Below, piece after piece: positions 9,359-17,544 of a DNA stretch of 35,112 nt (the stretch's first letter is position 1; every line of letters begins with the position of its first letter). This DNA comes from Lachnospiraceae bacterium. Lineage in GTDB: Bacteria > Bacillota > Clostridia > Lachnospirales > Lachnospiraceae. The DNA is taken from contig JAFSRP010000054.1 in NCBI GenBank assembly GCA_017446045.1, forward strand, positions 94,852 to 129,963. Direction: 5' to 3'. Under the pieces are notes generated by a model that worked only from the letters and a program-made list of their open reading frames with translations, was not told where the DNA came from and searched no databases. The position numbers and the translations under genes are program-made.

Positions 9359-10171
9359 TCAATGTCTGAACTGCTCGAGCATCGTGATCGCATAATATAT
9401 CGCCGGTGCTGTAAAGAGCACGGAGTCAAAACGATCCAGGATACCGCCATGCCCGGGGATCAAATTGCCGAAATCCTTGATGTCATGATTACGCTTGATC
9501 GCAGAGGCAGCCAGGTCACCGATCATGGAGATCACAGCGCCAGCCGCACAGGCAATACAGCAGGTCAGTGCGGGAGAGATCGTATCCGACATGCGTCCGC
9601 CCAGGAGAAAGCCGTAGACAAACCCGAGGAGAGCCGCACCGAAAACGCCGCCCGCCGCGCCTTCCCAGGTCTTCTTCGGACTCAGTCTCGGAACCATCTT
9701 GTGCTCTCCGAACAGCATCCCCGTACAATACGCAAGTGTGTCACACCCCCAGGAACTCAGCAGGATCAGCCAAACCATATACCGGCCGTCGGCATGCTGT
9801 CTGGTGAGGTAAACATAGCTCATCAGAACAGAAACATAACACATTCCGAAAAATGCGCCTGATACCTCCTCGGTCTTGTAGATGGGGAAAGTAGCCACAT
9901 AGGCAGTCATGAGGATGATCAGGGTGAAAACGATCATGGCTGCCATATATCCCCTGCCTTCAAAAAAGACCAGCAGGTAATAAACGATCGTCATCATATA
10001 TCCGATCATCGACAGGCCTTTGTGATCGATGCCGATCGCCCTGTACAATTCATTCTGACCAATAATGGAAATGATACATAACATAAACAGCAGCGGCGTT
10101 CCTCCGACAAACAGGAGAACAATCGCTGCTGCCAGCAAGACCACACCACTGGCCAGGCGCTTCCAGAACAA
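9359..10171 (-). CDS. cdsA: Phosphatidate cytidylyltransferase
   Basis: CdsA condenses phosphatidic acid with CTP to give CDP-diacylglycerol, the precursor of acidic phospholipids. The 270-residue polytopic membrane protein carries the family signature near its C-terminus: SAIKRNHDIKDFG followed by IPGHGGILDRFDS, with the metal-binding Asp residues in place. Another conserved block, SPKKTWEGAAGG, precedes it. Several hydrophobic membrane segments fill the N-terminal two thirds. It starts 2 bp after uppS, the canonical uppS-cdsA pairing. Confidence 0.96.
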   Translation of the reverse strand: MFWKRLASGVVLLAAAIVLLFVGGTPLLFMLCIISIIGQNELYRAIGIDHKGLSMIGYMMTIVYYLLVFFEGRGYMAAMIVFTLIILMTAYVATFPIYKTEEVSGAFFGMCYVSVLMSYVYLTRQHADGRYMVWLILLSSWGCDTLAYCTGMLFGEHKMVPRLSPKKTWEGAAGGVFGAALLGFVYGFLLGGRMSDTISPALTCCIACAAGAVISMIGDLAASAIKRNHDIKDFGNLIPGHGGILDRFDSVLFTAPAIYYAITMLEQFRH

Positions 10172-10173
10172 TG

Positions 10174-10921
10174 TTAAACTCCTCCGAATCTTCTGCTGCG
10201 TTTGTTGAACTCCGCAATACAGCGAAGCAATTCATCCCGGTCAAAATCCGGCCACAGCGTATCCGTTACAACGATCTCGGAATAAGCAGCTTCCCAGATC
10301 AGAAAGTTGCTCAGACGAAGCTCCCCGGAAGTACGGATCACCAGATCCGGGTCGGGGATGTCCGCCATATCCAGATAAGCAGCAAATCCTTCTTCTGTCA
10401 GTTCGCCCTCAGGCACCTTGGCATCGGGGCCCGCAAAAGCCCCCGGAGACACTTTTCCTGCCTTGTAGTCTTCAGCATAACGCATCACTGCCCGGCGGAT
10501 CTCATCTCTTCCCCCGTAATTGGCAGCAACGACAAAAGTCAGTCCTGTATTGTTCCGGGTCTCTTCCTCCAGACGCCCTATAGACTCTACGATATCCGGC
10601 TGAAATCGGCGTCGGTCACCGATCATCCTGATACGGACATTTTTTTTCCTTTGCTGCTTTCAGCAGCCGGCCTGCATAAAAGCGGAACAACTGCATCAGA
10701 CCGTCCACTTCTTCTTTTGATCGCTTCCAGTTTTCGGTGGAAAATGCGTATACCGTAAGATACCGGATCCCCAGGTCACTGGCTTCCGGAAGGAGATTTT
10801 CGATCGCTGTACAGCCTTGTTTATGTCCCATCGTGCGCGGCAGGCCGCGCTTTTTTGCCCAGCTCCCGTTGCCATCCATGATGATGGCAACGGACTCCGG
10901 GATGTGCATACTATTATCCAT
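10174..10921 (-). pseudogene. uppS: Isoprenyl (undecaprenyl) diphosphate synthase, interrupted by a single-base frameshift
   Basis: UppS adds isopentenyl units to farnesyl diphosphate to form the C55 lipid carrier for peptidoglycan and teichoic acid synthesis. Two frames encode complementary parts. The first, 10616-10921, carries the catalytic MDGNG motif and [13 protein letters not shown]. The second, up to 10626, carries [28 protein letters not shown] and TLWPDF. Removing one base from a run of eight A (coding strand, 10640-10647) joins them as [13 protein letters not shown], which matches the family with a normal total of about 248 residues. The expected Arg after GNG in the MDGNGRWA motif is Ser here. 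The gene is normally essential. A sequencing error, transcriptional slippage at A8, or true inactivation with a second copy elsewhere are all possible. Confidence 0.9.
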
Positions 10922-10997
10922 AATAATTCTTTACCCTTCCAAATGCCGCCAAATGCCCGCAGACAGATCTGTATCATTTGCAGCATTCGTAAGGAGC

Positions 10998-11549
10998 TTA
11001 TACTGTCATTATGTCCTTGGTCTTTTCTTCCACCATCTTGTCGATCGTGCTGATGGCGTTGTCGGTGTATTTCTGGATCTCCTTGTCGGCATTCTTGACA
11101 TCATCTTCTGTCATTTCACCGGCCTTCTCCATTTTTTTGGAGTTGTCATTGGCGTCCCGGCGGATGTTGCGGATCGCAACCTTGGCCTCTTCTCCGTATT
11201 TCTTGATCTGCTTTGCCTGATCCTTACGCCTTTCCTCGTTGAGCTCCGGGAATACGAGACGGATACAGGAGCCGTCGTTGGTCGGATTGATGCCGATGTC
11301 GGACATATTGATCGCCTTTTCGATCTCCTTGATCAGGCTCTTCTCCCAGGGTGTGATCACGATCACGCGCGCTTCCGGAATCGCGATGTTGCCGACCTGC
11401 TGTATAGGCGAAGCAGTTCCGTAGTAATTGACCCTTACCTTGTCCAGTACATGCGGGTTGGCCCGGCCGGCCCGGATACTCTGAAAATTATCCTGCAGAT
11501 TATCTATGGTCTTCTGCATTTTGTCTTCGTATACTTTCAGTTCTTCCAT
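10998..11549 (-). CDS. frr: Ribosome recycling factor
   Basis: RRF works with EF-G to split post-termination ribosomes. The 183-residue protein has the full family pattern: a long helical domain interrupted by the small beta domain, with RAGRANPHVLDKVRV at about 30-45, the NPTNDGSCIRLVFPELNEERR region, and a C-terminal helix rich in Lys and Glu. I chose the ATG at 11549 because GGAAGGAG stands 7 nt upstream and the length fits the usual ~185 residues. The longer frame to 11612 would add an unsupported N-terminus. It lies 65 bp after pyrH and 76 bp before uppS. Confidence 0.97.
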   Translation of the reverse strand: MEELKVYEDKMQKTIDNLQDNFQSIRAGRANPHVLDKVRVNYYGTASPIQQVGNIAIPEARVIVITPWEKSLIKEIEKAINMSDIGINPTNDGSCIRLVFPELNEERRKDQAKQIKKYGEEAKVAIRNIRRDANDNSKKMEKAGEMTEDDVKNADKEIQKYTDNAISTIDKMVEEKTKDIMTV

Positions 11550-11614
11550 GGTAATGCTCCTTCCGAAACGTATGATATATGTCTGATACAGAGATCCGAT
11601 ACGATCCCGCAATT

Positions 11615-12322
11615 TCAGTCAGCAGTAATGACGGTGCCGTCTATATGCCCATTCAGGGCATCGGCGATGTTGCCGGGTGTATTGAGCGAAAATACTCCGA
11701 GCGGCATGTGGTTTTCCATGCAAAGGACAGAAGCCGTCAGGTCGATTGCCTTAAGTCCGCGGGCTACTACCTCGCTGATGCTGATACGCTCAAACCTTTT
11801 TGCCTCGGGATGCTCTTTGGGATCAGCTTCATAGACCCCGTCCACTGCCTTGGCAAGCAGGATCTCATCCGCACAGATCTCGATCGCGCGAAGTGCCGTC
11901 CCGGTATCAGTGCTGAAATAGGGATGTCCTGTACCTCCGGCAAAGAAAACGACCTTTCTGTCTGCGAAGGCCTGCTCGACTTCATCCTTATCGAATACCG
12001 GCATGAGGCCCGGGATCTCAAAAGCACCGAAAACAGCGGTTTTCATTCCTGCAGAACGAAATACCTCTGAAACATAAAGGGCATTCATCACTGTAGCCAG
12101 CATACCGATCTGGTCAGACTTTACCCTGTCGATCTCGTTGCCCGTACGGCCGCGCCAGAAATTGCCGCCTCCGATCACGACCGCGATCTCCACGCCCTGA
12201 TCCCAGGCTTCCTTTACTTCCCCGGCAACATCCTGTACTGTTGCGAGGTCAAACCCCATATGCTTACTTCCGGCCAGTGCTTCTCCGGAAAGCTTCAGCA
12301 TGACCCGTCTTTTTTTATCCAT
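11615..12322 (-). CDS. pyrH: UMP kinase
   Basis: PyrH phosphorylates UMP to UDP in pyrimidine nucleotide synthesis and belongs to the amino-acid-kinase fold, unlike eukaryotic UMP kinases. Seen in the 235-residue product are MLKLSGEAL near the N-terminus, VIGGGNFWRGR (nucleotide/UMP binding), SDQIGMLATVMNAL, GGTGHPYFSTDT, and the terminal VDGVYEADP block. The ATG at 12322 is preceded by GAAAGG with 8-nt spacing. An in-frame GTG eight codons upstream lacks a site. It is the first gene of the housekeeping operon, directly downstream of an extended -10 promoter. Confidence 0.97.
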   Translation of the reverse strand: MDKKRRVMLKLSGEALAGSKHMGFDLATVQDVAGEVKEAWDQGVEIAVVIGGGNFWRGRTGNEIDRVKSDQIGMLATVMNALYVSEVFRSAGMKTAVFGAFEIPGLMPVFDKDEVEQAFADRKVVFFAGGTGHPYFSTDTGTALRAIEICADEILLAKAVDGVYEADPKEHPEAKRFERISISEVVARGLKAIDLTASVLCMENHMPLGVFSLNTPGNIADALNGHIDGTVITAD

Positions 12323-12358
12323 AGGCTTTGCCTTTCTTATATTCACATACTGTTAAAT

Positions 12359-12387
12359 ATTATAGCATAGAATTCCGGCATGGAACA
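12359..12387 (-). promoter_or_regulatory. Promoter of the pyrH-polC operon
   Basis: On the minus strand a perfect TATAAT (12359-12364) is preceded by TGC, giving an extended -10 element (12359-12367). The -35 region is weak (TGTTCC at 17-bp spacing). It lies about 37 bp upstream of the pyrH start, on the divergent side of the ATP-grasp gene promoter. Confidence 0.7.
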
Positions 12388-12417
12388 GGAAAAGTGTGTG
12401 CCCGCCGGCATATACGC

Positions 12418-12474
12418 TTGCTCTTTTTTCCGCTTTGATGTATCATCGCATTAAACCGAAATAACATGAGGAGG
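12418..12474 (+). promoter_or_regulatory. Promoter and ribosome-binding site of the ATP-grasp gene
   Basis: TTGCTC (12418-12423), a 17-bp spacer and TATCAT (12441-12446) form a reasonable sigma-A-type promoter. GAGGAGG at 12468-12474 is a strong ribosome-binding site 5 nt before the ATG at 12480. Confidence 0.6.
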
Positions 12475-12479
12475 CTGTT

Positions 12480-13694
12480 ATGAATTTTGTGTTTATTTCT
12501 CCCAACTTCCCATCTTCTTATGAACATTTTTGCATTGATCTTCGCGAAAACGGCGTCAATGTCCTGGGGATCGGGGATGCTCCGTATGACTCACTGACGG
12601 ATTCTCTCAAAGCCGCACTTACTGAATACTACCGTGTCGACAGTCTGAAAAACTACGATCAGATGATCCGCGCCATGGGACATTTCACTGCCAGTTACGG
12701 CAAGATCGACTGGGTCGAGTCCAACAATGAATACTGGATGGAACTGGATGCCGCGCTTCGTACGGATTTCAATATCCAGTCCGGTCTCAAATCCGACCAG
12801 ATCATGCGTTTCCGTTCCAAGTCCACTATGAAAAAATACTATAAAAAAGCCGGTGTTCCTACGGCGCGCTGTCTGCTGGTCACAGATATCGAATCCGCAG
12901 AGGCATTTATCGGGGAAGTCGGTTATCCCGTCATCGTCAAGCCTGACCGCGGCGTCGGTTCTGAGGCTACCTGGAGACTGGAAAATGATGAAGACCTGCG
13001 TGAGTTTTTCCATGCGCTTCCGGAGATCCCCTATGTCATGGAAGAGTATATTTCAGGAATCGTAGAGACCTATGACGGCGTGATCAATTCAAAGGGTGAG
13101 GTGCTGTTTGCCGCAAGCCATATTTCCCCCAACTCCATCATGGATATGGTCAACGAAGGGATCCCGTGTTATTACTACGTTAACAAACAGGTCGCACCGG
13201 ATATCGAGAAAGCCGGCAAAAAAGTTCTGAAAGCATTTGATGTACGCTGCCGTTTCTTCCATCTGGAGTTCTTCAGGCTGACAAAAGATATTCCCGGAAT
13301 CGGAAAGAAAGGCACCGTTGCCGGGCTGGAAGTCAATATGCGGCCTGCCGGCGGCTTTACCACGGATATGATCAATTTCAGTCAGAGCTCCGATGTCTTC
13401 AGGATCTGGGCTGACATGATCGCGTTTGACGAATCCAGGCACACATTCTCCGGTCCCCAGCGCTACTGTGTCTACTGCGGGCGCCGCGACGAGAACAGCT
13501 ATACCATCCCGGATGAAGAGCTGATCGCTGATTACAAGGATGCTCTGTCGCTCACGACCCGCATGCCGGACGCCCTTTCGGGAGTCATGGGCAATCGTGT
13601 GTTTATCGGCTGTTTTGATACTCTGAAGGAAATGAACACCTTTGTACGTGATTCATTCAGTCCTTCTCCTTATGTTCCGGAAACGGAATCATAA
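12480..13694 (+). CDS. ATP-grasp domain protein (carboxylate-amine/thiol ligase-like), substrate unknown
   Basis: This 404-residue cytosolic protein has an N-terminal Rossmann-like domain (1-95), a middle subdomain, and an ATP-grasp fold with the ATP-binding Lys in VIVKPDRGVGS (K154) followed by its glycine loop. The magnesium-binding residues are recognisable in EVNMRPAGG (E284, N286, R288). This class ligates a carboxylate to an amine or another nucleophile via an acylphosphate, as in CarB, BacD and D-Ala ligases. The C-terminal 80 residues (about 320-404), with a CVYCG motif, are not a part I recognise. It is a single-gene unit, divergent from pyrH, with its own promoter and terminator, so gene context gives no substrate clue. 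Confidence 0.75.
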   Translation: MNFVFISPNFPSSYEHFCIDLRENGVNVLGIGDAPYDSLTDSLKAALTEYYRVDSLKNYDQMIRAMGHFTASYGKIDWVESNNEYWMELDAALRTDFNIQSGLKSDQIMRFRSKSTMKKYYKKAGVPTARCLLVTDIESAEAFIGEVGYPVIVKPDRGVGSEATWRLENDEDLREFFHALPEIPYVMEEYISGIVETYDGVINSKGEVLFAASHISPNSIMDMVNEGIPCYYYVNKQVAPDIEKAGKKVLKAFDVRCRFFHLEFFRLTKDIPGIGKKGTVAGLEVNMRPAGGFTTDMINFSQSSDVFRIWADMIAFDESRHTFSGPQRYCVYCGRRDENSYTIPDEELIADYKDALSLTTRMPDALSGVMGNRVFIGCFDTLKEMNTFVRDSFSPSPYVPETES

Positions 13695-13717
13695 ACTGAA
13701 AGAAAACCATTAAAAAA

Positions 13718-13759
13718 GGGCGGATCCCGTGAAGTCTTCATCCACGCGGACATCCGCCC
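13718..13759. terminator. Bidirectional terminator between the ATP-grasp gene and the GTPase-NYN gene
   Basis: GGGCGGAT (13718-13725) pairs with ATCCGCCC (13752-13759). The stem is flanked by AAAAAA on the left and GTTTTT on the right, so either direction yields a U-tract. The long intervening sequence can fold further. It is 23 bp past the ATP-grasp stop and 4 bp past the stop of the convergent gene. Confidence 0.8.
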
Positions 13760-13763
13760 GTTT

Positions 13764-16493
13764 TTATGTTTCCGGAAGGACGATTCGGTTCCCGATCCCG
13801 GTCCGGCGGGATACAAACCTCGCAAGTATATCCCTGCTGCAGTTCTCCACATCCTCTTTCAGTTCCCGTGCCGACATGCGTACCGCACCTTCTCCGAAAA
13901 CGATGGTCTGTTCGAGACCGTCCGAAGTCGCCACCGTGACCCGGTGATGCCGCGCTATTTCATGGACCGCCGCTTCAATATAAGCATCTGCAGTCTGGGC
14001 TTCTTTTGTATAAACGATGTAAATATTGTGATATTGCTCTACAGCACCCTGCCCGCCTCTCACCTTGTAAGCATCGAATACAAGAATAAGTGTCATGCCG
14101 CGGTATCCCTGATAATTGGCCAGGATGTCCGCCAGTGCTGTCCTGGCTGCGTCTATGCTGACGTCAGCCAGCTCTTTCAGCTCATCCCACGCGAAAATAA
14201 TATTGTAGCCATCAACAAGTAGATAAGACTCCGGGGGCTCCGGGATCTTCACCTCTGCCATCTTTGGTGCAGAACGCATGCGTCCCGGCCGACGTTCATC
14301 CCGTTCTGCCAGTTTCTTCAGGTTTCTGTTGTTCCCGAGCGTACGGTTAAAGATCGCTTCAAGCTCACGATCCGCCGCCAACCCCGCACCGAGAAGATCA
14401 CCGCTTTGGGTCTTCACGGATGCAGTACCGGATATCCGGCCGGACCCGGCCGGATCCGGCTGACTATCTGAGTGAAGAGTACCTGTCCCCTGCCCCTGAA
14501 CAAAAGGCAGATGCATCATCTCATCAGCTTCATCCCAGGGAACGTAGTATCCCGCACCATGAGAACAGAATACAGAACCGGATGGGTTGTCAGGATCAAG
14601 CTCGGGATCATAATCCGTCTCCGCCAGCACTGCTTCCGGATCGGTACAGTCGCCGTAGCCTCCGAAGGAGCACTGCAGATGCCCAAATCCGCCCGTATAA
14701 CTGCGCACCACTGCCTCGTATCCCTGCATCCGTGTCACAGACGCCCGTCCGTAAAAACAAACCTCCTCGCCGTTTGGAACCGGTCCGGTAAACTCTTCCG
14801 CGATCCGTCCGAGATCTGTCATTGCCCGTCCTGCTGCAGAAGGCGGCACACATAGTTCAAAATCATAATATGGCTCCAGCAGGATACAGTGCCCCTCCGC
14901 CCGGGCCTTCATCAGGCCCTGCCGGACAGCACGGTAGACCGCCTGCCTGAAATCGCCTCCTTCGGTATGCTTTGCATGTGCTCTCGCATTCACCAGGCAT
15001 ATCCGCACATCCGTCAATGCCGCGCCGGTCAGAACACCGGTATGAGATTTTTCCGCAGCGTTGGTCAGGATCAGCCTCTGAAAATGACGGGGCAGAACAT
15101 CCTCGCTGAGAGCGGATGCATATTCCATTCCACTGCCCCGCTCAAGGGGCTCCAGGATAAAATGCACCTCCGCATAGTGCCTGAGAGGCTCATAATGTCC
15201 GGTACAGTAGACCGGCTCCGTGATGGTCTCCTGATAAACGACGGATGCAGGCGCAAAAGATACATCCACAGAAAAACGTCTGCGGAGGATCTCCTGCAGC
15301 ACATCGGTCTGAACCTCGCCCATCAGCTGACAGCGGACCTCTCCCCTTGCGGCTATGAAATCGATCCGGATCTCCGGGATCTCCTCTTCCAGCTCCCTGC
15401 AGATCTGGTAAAGACGGTGTATATCCATACCCTCCGGCGGAATGATCCTGGAAGAAAACAAAGGCACGAGCAGCGGGTGTCTGCCGGCAGGCGGCTGACC
15501 GAGAGAACCTCCCGCCCTGGTCACCGCTGGTCCGCGCAATACCACGACCATCCCTGCCTCTGCTTCCTGAATCTGCTCGAAATGCTCGCCGGAGCATCGC
15601 AGGATCTGATCTACCTTTTCCTCGACAGGCTCACTGCCGGCGCCGGGCATATAGACCCTCACGGTATCCTTTGTCTTTAAACGTCCTCCGGTAAGGCGGA
15701 TATGTGTCAGGCGGCTGCCGCGGCTGTCCCGTGAGATCTTGAAGATACGGGCTGAGAAGATATCAGGAAGATCCGGTTCCCGGGTATACGCTGTAAGGAC
15801 TTTGATAAACTCATCAACGCCCTCATCCCTCAGTGCGGAACCGAAACAGCAGGGGCAGAGCCTGCGCTCTCTGACCAGCCTGCATATCTCTTCCTCCGGT
15901 ATCTCTCCGGTCTCGAGATACAGCTCTGTAAGCCTGTCATCCTTTACCGCGATCTCCTCAAGAAGTGCTGCGCGTTCCTCCCCATCCGTGTCCCCGATGC
16001 TGAGAGCTGTAAAGTCCACAAACCGGTCGCCGAACCGTCCGCGCAGCTCCGCAAGGACTCTATGCCTGTCCGCGCCTGCCTGATCCATCTTATTGACAAA
16101 GACGAAGACCGGTATCTCATAGATCTCAAAAAGTTTCCACAGCGTAATGTCATGTCCGTGTACGCCATCCGTCGCACTGATGATCAGCACAGCGTAATCC
16201 AGTACGGATAATGTCCGCTCCATCTCGGCAGAGAAATCCGCATGTCCCGGCGTATCCAGCAATGTAAAGGTCCTTATGCCCTCCCTTGCCGGGAAGGAGA
16301 CTTCTGCCTGTTTGGAAAAGATCGTAATGCCCCGTTCACGTTCTTCGGCTGCACTGTCAAAAAAGCTGTCCCCGTGGTCCACGCGGCCAGCCTTTCTTAT
16401 CACTCCGCCATGCAGCAGAATGCTCTCGGATAAAGTTGTCTTCCCGGCATCTACATGAGCTGTCAGTGCCAGACATACATTGGAACTCTTCAT
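13764..16493 (-). CDS. TetM/EF-G-like ribosomal GTPase fused to a C-terminal NYN (Rae1/YacP-like) nuclease domain
   Basis: The 909-residue protein is a two-part fusion. Residues about 1-650 resemble ribosomal protection proteins of the TetM/EF-G type: P-loop AHVDAGKTT, switch I ERERGITI, DTPGHADF, VNKMDQAG, then domains II-V ending with the TetM-like YTGGFG and GY segment. After a Pro/Asp/Ser-rich linker (about 650-750) comes an NYN domain (751-909) like B. subtilis Rae1/YacP, an mRNA endonuclease acting in the ribosomal A site. It has LLVDGYN (D761), VFDAYK (D807), TADAYIE (D836), ATSDGLEQ (D858) and GAVRMSARELKEDV. The inference is a GTPase that delivers a nuclease to the ribosome. I chose the ATG at 16493 because it begins just before the P-loop and after the gpsA stop. 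A GTG at 16523 is also possible. It ends the pgeF-gpsA operon. Confidence 0.88.
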   Translation of the reverse strand: MKSSNVCLALTAHVDAGKTTLSESILLHGGVIRKAGRVDHGDSFFDSAAEERERGITIFSKQAEVSFPAREGIRTFTLLDTPGHADFSAEMERTLSVLDYAVLIISATDGVHGHDITLWKLFEIYEIPVFVFVNKMDQAGADRHRVLAELRGRFGDRFVDFTALSIGDTDGEERAALLEEIAVKDDRLTELYLETGEIPEEEICRLVRERRLCPCCFGSALRDEGVDEFIKVLTAYTREPDLPDIFSARIFKISRDSRGSRLTHIRLTGGRLKTKDTVRVYMPGAGSEPVEEKVDQILRCSGEHFEQIQEAEAGMVVVLRGPAVTRAGGSLGQPPAGRHPLLVPLFSSRIIPPEGMDIHRLYQICRELEEEIPEIRIDFIAARGEVRCQLMGEVQTDVLQEILRRRFSVDVSFAPASVVYQETITEPVYCTGHYEPLRHYAEVHFILEPLERGSGMEYASALSEDVLPRHFQRLILTNAAEKSHTGVLTGAALTDVRICLVNARAHAKHTEGGDFRQAVYRAVRQGLMKARAEGHCILLEPYYDFELCVPPSAAGRAMTDLGRIAEEFTGPVPNGEEVCFYGRASVTRMQGYEAVVRSYTGGFGHLQCSFGGYGDCTDPEAVLAETDYDPELDPDNPSGSVFCSHGAGYYVPWDEADEMMHLPFVQGQGTGTLHSDSQPDPAGSGRISGTASVKTQSGDLLGAGLAADRELEAIFNRTLGNNRNLKKLAERDERRPGRMRSAPKMAEVKIPEPPESYLLVDGYNIIFAWDELKELADVSIDAARTALADILANYQGYRGMTLILVFDAYKVRGGQGAVEQYHNIYIVYTKEAQTADAYIEAAVHEIARHHRVTVATSDGLEQTIVFGEGAVRMSARELKEDVENCSRDILARFVSRRTGIGNRIVLPET

Positions 16494-16513
16494 CGTCTGA
16501 AGGGGTCCGATAT

Positions 16514-17518
16514 TTAACCCCACTCGTCTTTTGTATCGCGGAGCATCAGGTCATGCACCGTCCTGCGCGGATCCGCGCCGTGGTTGACGACAGCATCAAC
16601 AGCAAAAATGATCGGCAGCTCGATATGATAGAGGTCCGCCATCTTCAGGGCAGCAGGGATCGCAAAAATTCCTTCTACAACCATGCCGACTTCCCTGACA
16701 GCTTCCTCGGCTGTTTTGCCCTGACCCATGAGCATGCCTGCCCGGTTGTTGCGGGAATGCATGCTGGTCGCCGTAACGATCAGGTCCCCTACGCCCGCCA
16801 GCCCGGCGAACGTCTCCTGCCGGCAACCCATCGCAGTTCCCAGACGGGTGATCTCCGCCAGCCCGCGTGTGATCAGTGCCGCGCGGGTATTGTCCCCATA
16901 GCCAAGGCCGGAACAGATGCCGGATGCCAGCGCGATGATATTTTTGAAAGCACCGCAAAGCTGTATCCCCCGGATATCATCGTTGGTATACACCCGCATG
17001 TTGTCATTGGTAAAGACCTTCTGGACCTCCTTCGCAGCATCCATATCCCTGGATGCGGCTACGATCGTCGTCGGAAGGTCCACAGCGACCTCCTCCGCAT
17101 GGGTCGGTCCGCTCAAAGCCACCACCCGGGCAGAATGTCCGGCCTTGCCAAGCTCATCTTCGATGACCTCGGTCAGCGTCATTACGGTCTCGGCCTCTAT
17201 GCCCTTGCCGACATTAACAATGATCTGTCCTTCCTTTACATTGGGCGCAGCCTTTTTTGCCACGGACCTGAGAAAATTGGAAGGGATAGCTACCAGCAGG
17301 ATATCCTTATCCCTACAGACCTCTGTAATATCCTTGGTGAAGCTGATCGCGTCCGGGATCACCATCCCGGGAAGGTTAGGATGGCGCCGGGTCACAGAGT
17401 ACTCATCGATCTCTTTCTCCAATGCGGACCACACCTGAACATCATTTCCGGTATTGGAAAGCATGCGTGCCAGTGCCATGCCCCAGGTGCCGGCACCCAA
17501 TACTCCTATCTTACTCAT
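16514..17518 (-). CDS. gpsA: NAD(P)-dependent glycerol-3-phosphate dehydrogenase
   Basis: GpsA reduces dihydroxyacetone phosphate to sn-glycerol 3-phosphate, the backbone for phospholipids and teichoic acids. The 334 residues show the NAD(P)-binding GAGTWG at 8-13, VGKGIE (about 103-108), LSGPTHAEEV, the catalytic-Lys region CGAFKNIIALASG and the GVGDLIVTATSMHSRN signature. The start is well supported by TAGGAGGT 7 nt upstream of the ATG. It follows the YwaF-like gene by 26 bp and is followed after about 20 bp by the GTPase-NYN gene. Confidence 0.96.
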   Translation of the reverse strand: MSKIGVLGAGTWGMALARMLSNTGNDVQVWSALEKEIDEYSVTRRHPNLPGMVIPDAISFTKDITEVCRDKDILLVAIPSNFLRSVAKKAAPNVKEGQIIVNVGKGIEAETVMTLTEVIEDELGKAGHSARVVALSGPTHAEEVAVDLPTTIVAASRDMDAAKEVQKVFTNDNMRVYTNDDIRGIQLCGAFKNIIALASGICSGLGYGDNTRAALITRGLAEITRLGTAMGCRQETFAGLAGVGDLIVTATSMHSRNNRAGMLMGQGKTAEEAVREVGMVVEGIFAIPAALKMADLYHIELPIIFAVDAVVNHGADPRRTVHDLMLRDTKDEWG

Positions 17519-17544
17519 CAGGAATACCTCCTAAGTATCATTTA

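Noticed and set aside
8145-9362. Longer dxr from a TTG at 9362
   Set aside because: It would add 20 residues before the Rossmann motif and overlap cdsA. The ATG at 9302 has its own ribosome-binding site.
14436-14462. GC-rich palindromic stretch (CCGGCCGGATCCGG)
   Set aside because: It lies in the linker of the GTPase-NYN coding sequence and is explained by codon use. It has no T-run or operator context.
13764-16493. Calling the GTPase a tetracycline-resistance gene (tetM/tetW)
   Set aside because: The GTPase part is TetM-like but divergent, and the protein has an NYN nuclease domain and sits in a housekeeping-type operon. Resistance cannot be claimed from the sequence.
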